From an uncultured Pelolinea sp. (lineage in GTDB: Bacteria > Chloroflexota > Anaerolineae > Anaerolineales > Anaerolineaceae), in NCBI GenBank assembly GCA_937902055.1, contig CALGUJ010000021.1, forward strand, positions 1 to 6,544: DNA of 6,544 nucleotides. Reading direction: 5' to 3'. The position numbers and the translations under genes were made by a program. This document shows, one piece after another, positions 6,136-6,544 of this stretch; the first letter of the stretch is position 1; each line of letters opens with the position of its first letter. The notes under the pieces are model-generated. The model saw only the letters and a program-made list of their open reading frames with translations, had not been told where the DNA came from and did not search any database.

Positions 6136-6544
6136 CGGCGGTACCTGTGATCTGCTTGTTGATTTCCGACTCGGCCAGGTCCAGTTCCGCCCGGCTTAGC
6201 ATATCTTCCAGCGTCAATGCGTCATCCGGAAACGCGCACATTCCCACCGCCACTTCCGCCCCGATCGATGACGCCGCTTCGAAAATCTTGTCCACCACCC
6301 GTTCCGATTCAACCTTTCCGGTTTCAGGCGTGATCACAATGAAGCGACCTTTATCCGGTTGCTCCACCAGCATGTCCGTCCGCCGGATATATTCCCGCAG
6401 CGCCCGCGCCAGCGAAATGGACACGTAGCGCGAGATCATCGATTCCTGCACTTCCCGCACCGACTGGTTCAGGATCATCTCCTGCGAACCTTTCAACGGT
6501 TCCACCATGATCATGGTCAATGGATGGTTGTAACGCCGGCTGCG
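6107..6544 (-). CDS. Degenerate GGDEF-like domain protein, C-terminal part (5' end outside window)
   Basis: The reading frame is open to the window edge, so only the last 145 residues are seen. The first visible residues (RSRRYNHPLTMIMVEP) match the opening strand of a GGDEF fold, where families show R-R-Y-x-x-P-L-[ST]-hydrophobic. The fold continues through YIRRTDMLV (visible residues 52-60), then DKGRF (64-68) where GGDEF should be, FIVITPET (68-75), the helix SERVVDKIFEAA, the strand AEVAVGMCAFPDD and the final helix LEDMLSRAELDLAESE. The DxD metal residues and the GGDEF loop are both lost, so diguanylate cyclase activity is very unlikely. An RRTD (54-57) resembles the RxxD inhibitory site but sits one residue further from the loop than usual. 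The polar tail ends at TGA. It overlaps the next gene by 29 nt, indicating cotranscription. A TTG at 6518-6520 could be misread as the start, but the domain begins before it. The function of the missing N-terminal part is unknown. Confidence 0.8.
   Translation of the reverse strand, partial: RSRRYNHPLTMIMVEPLKGSQEMILNQSVREVQESMISRYVSISLARALREYIRRTDMLVEQPDKGRFIVITPETGKVESERVVDKIFEAASSIGAEVAVGMCAFPDDALTLEDMLSRAELDLAESEINKQITGTADDETSHGAE

Noticed and set aside
6504..6517. 14-bp perfect palindrome ACCATGATCATGGT
   Set aside because: It lies within the conserved coding strand TMIMV of the GGDEF-like domain, is not repeated that I can see, and is explained by codon use. An operator inside this position is not supported.
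6518..6520. TTG as start of the first gene
   Set aside because: The frame is open to the window edge and the residues before the TTG (RSRRYNHP) belong to the opening strand of the GGDEF-like fold, so the gene simply continues outside.

Overview
The window is one uninterrupted stretch of a polysaccharide (exopolysaccharide, capsule or O-antigen-like) biosynthesis operon of the Wzx/Wzy-dependent type. Every gene I can support lies on the minus strand, so transcription runs from high to low coordinates. In that order the genes are: (1) the 3' end of a protein with a degenerate GGDEF-like domain (6544-6107, cut by the window edge); (2) a short-form polyprenyl-phosphate sugar-1-phosphate transferase that starts the repeat unit (6135-5416); (3) a GT4 glycosyltransferase (5419-4187); (4) a Wzz-type chain-length/co-polymerase protein fused to a C-terminal degenerate GGDEF-like domain (4190-3123); (5) a Wzy/O-antigen-ligase-family polymerase (3113-1593); (6) a Wzx-type flippase (1593-130); (7) the first 42 codons of a second GT4 glycosyltransferase (128-1, cut by the window edge).

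The packing is very tight. The junctions are a 29-nt overlap, two ATGA overlaps, a 9-nt gap whose stop codon is part of the next Shine-Dalgarno sequence, a TAATG junction and a 1-nt gap. There is no intergenic space for a promoter or terminator, and I see no RNA genes, mobile elements, CRISPR arrays or substantial repeats. The operon's promoter and both its ends lie outside the window.

Taken together the genes give a nearly complete pathway. The monotopic transferase loads the first sugar phosphate onto the lipid carrier, GT4 enzymes extend it, Wzx flips the lipid-linked unit, Wzy polymerises it and the Wzz-like protein sets chain length. No tyrosine kinase, phosphatase or outer-membrane channel gene is visible. 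The position where many co-polymerases carry a BY-kinase is instead taken by a GGDEF-like fold. That domain has lost its catalytic motif (DESTF in place of GGDEF) but keeps an RxxD motif at the exact spacing of the c-di-GMP inhibitory site. This is the most interesting feature here: it suggests a co-polymerase that may sense c-di-GMP directly. The first, partial gene carries a second degenerate GGDEF-like domain.

The organism is a bacterium with a moderately GC-rich genome. Gene content and the unusual Wzz-GGDEF architecture make me suspect an Anaerolineae-type Chloroflexota, but this is an impression from family knowledge, not something the sequence proves.
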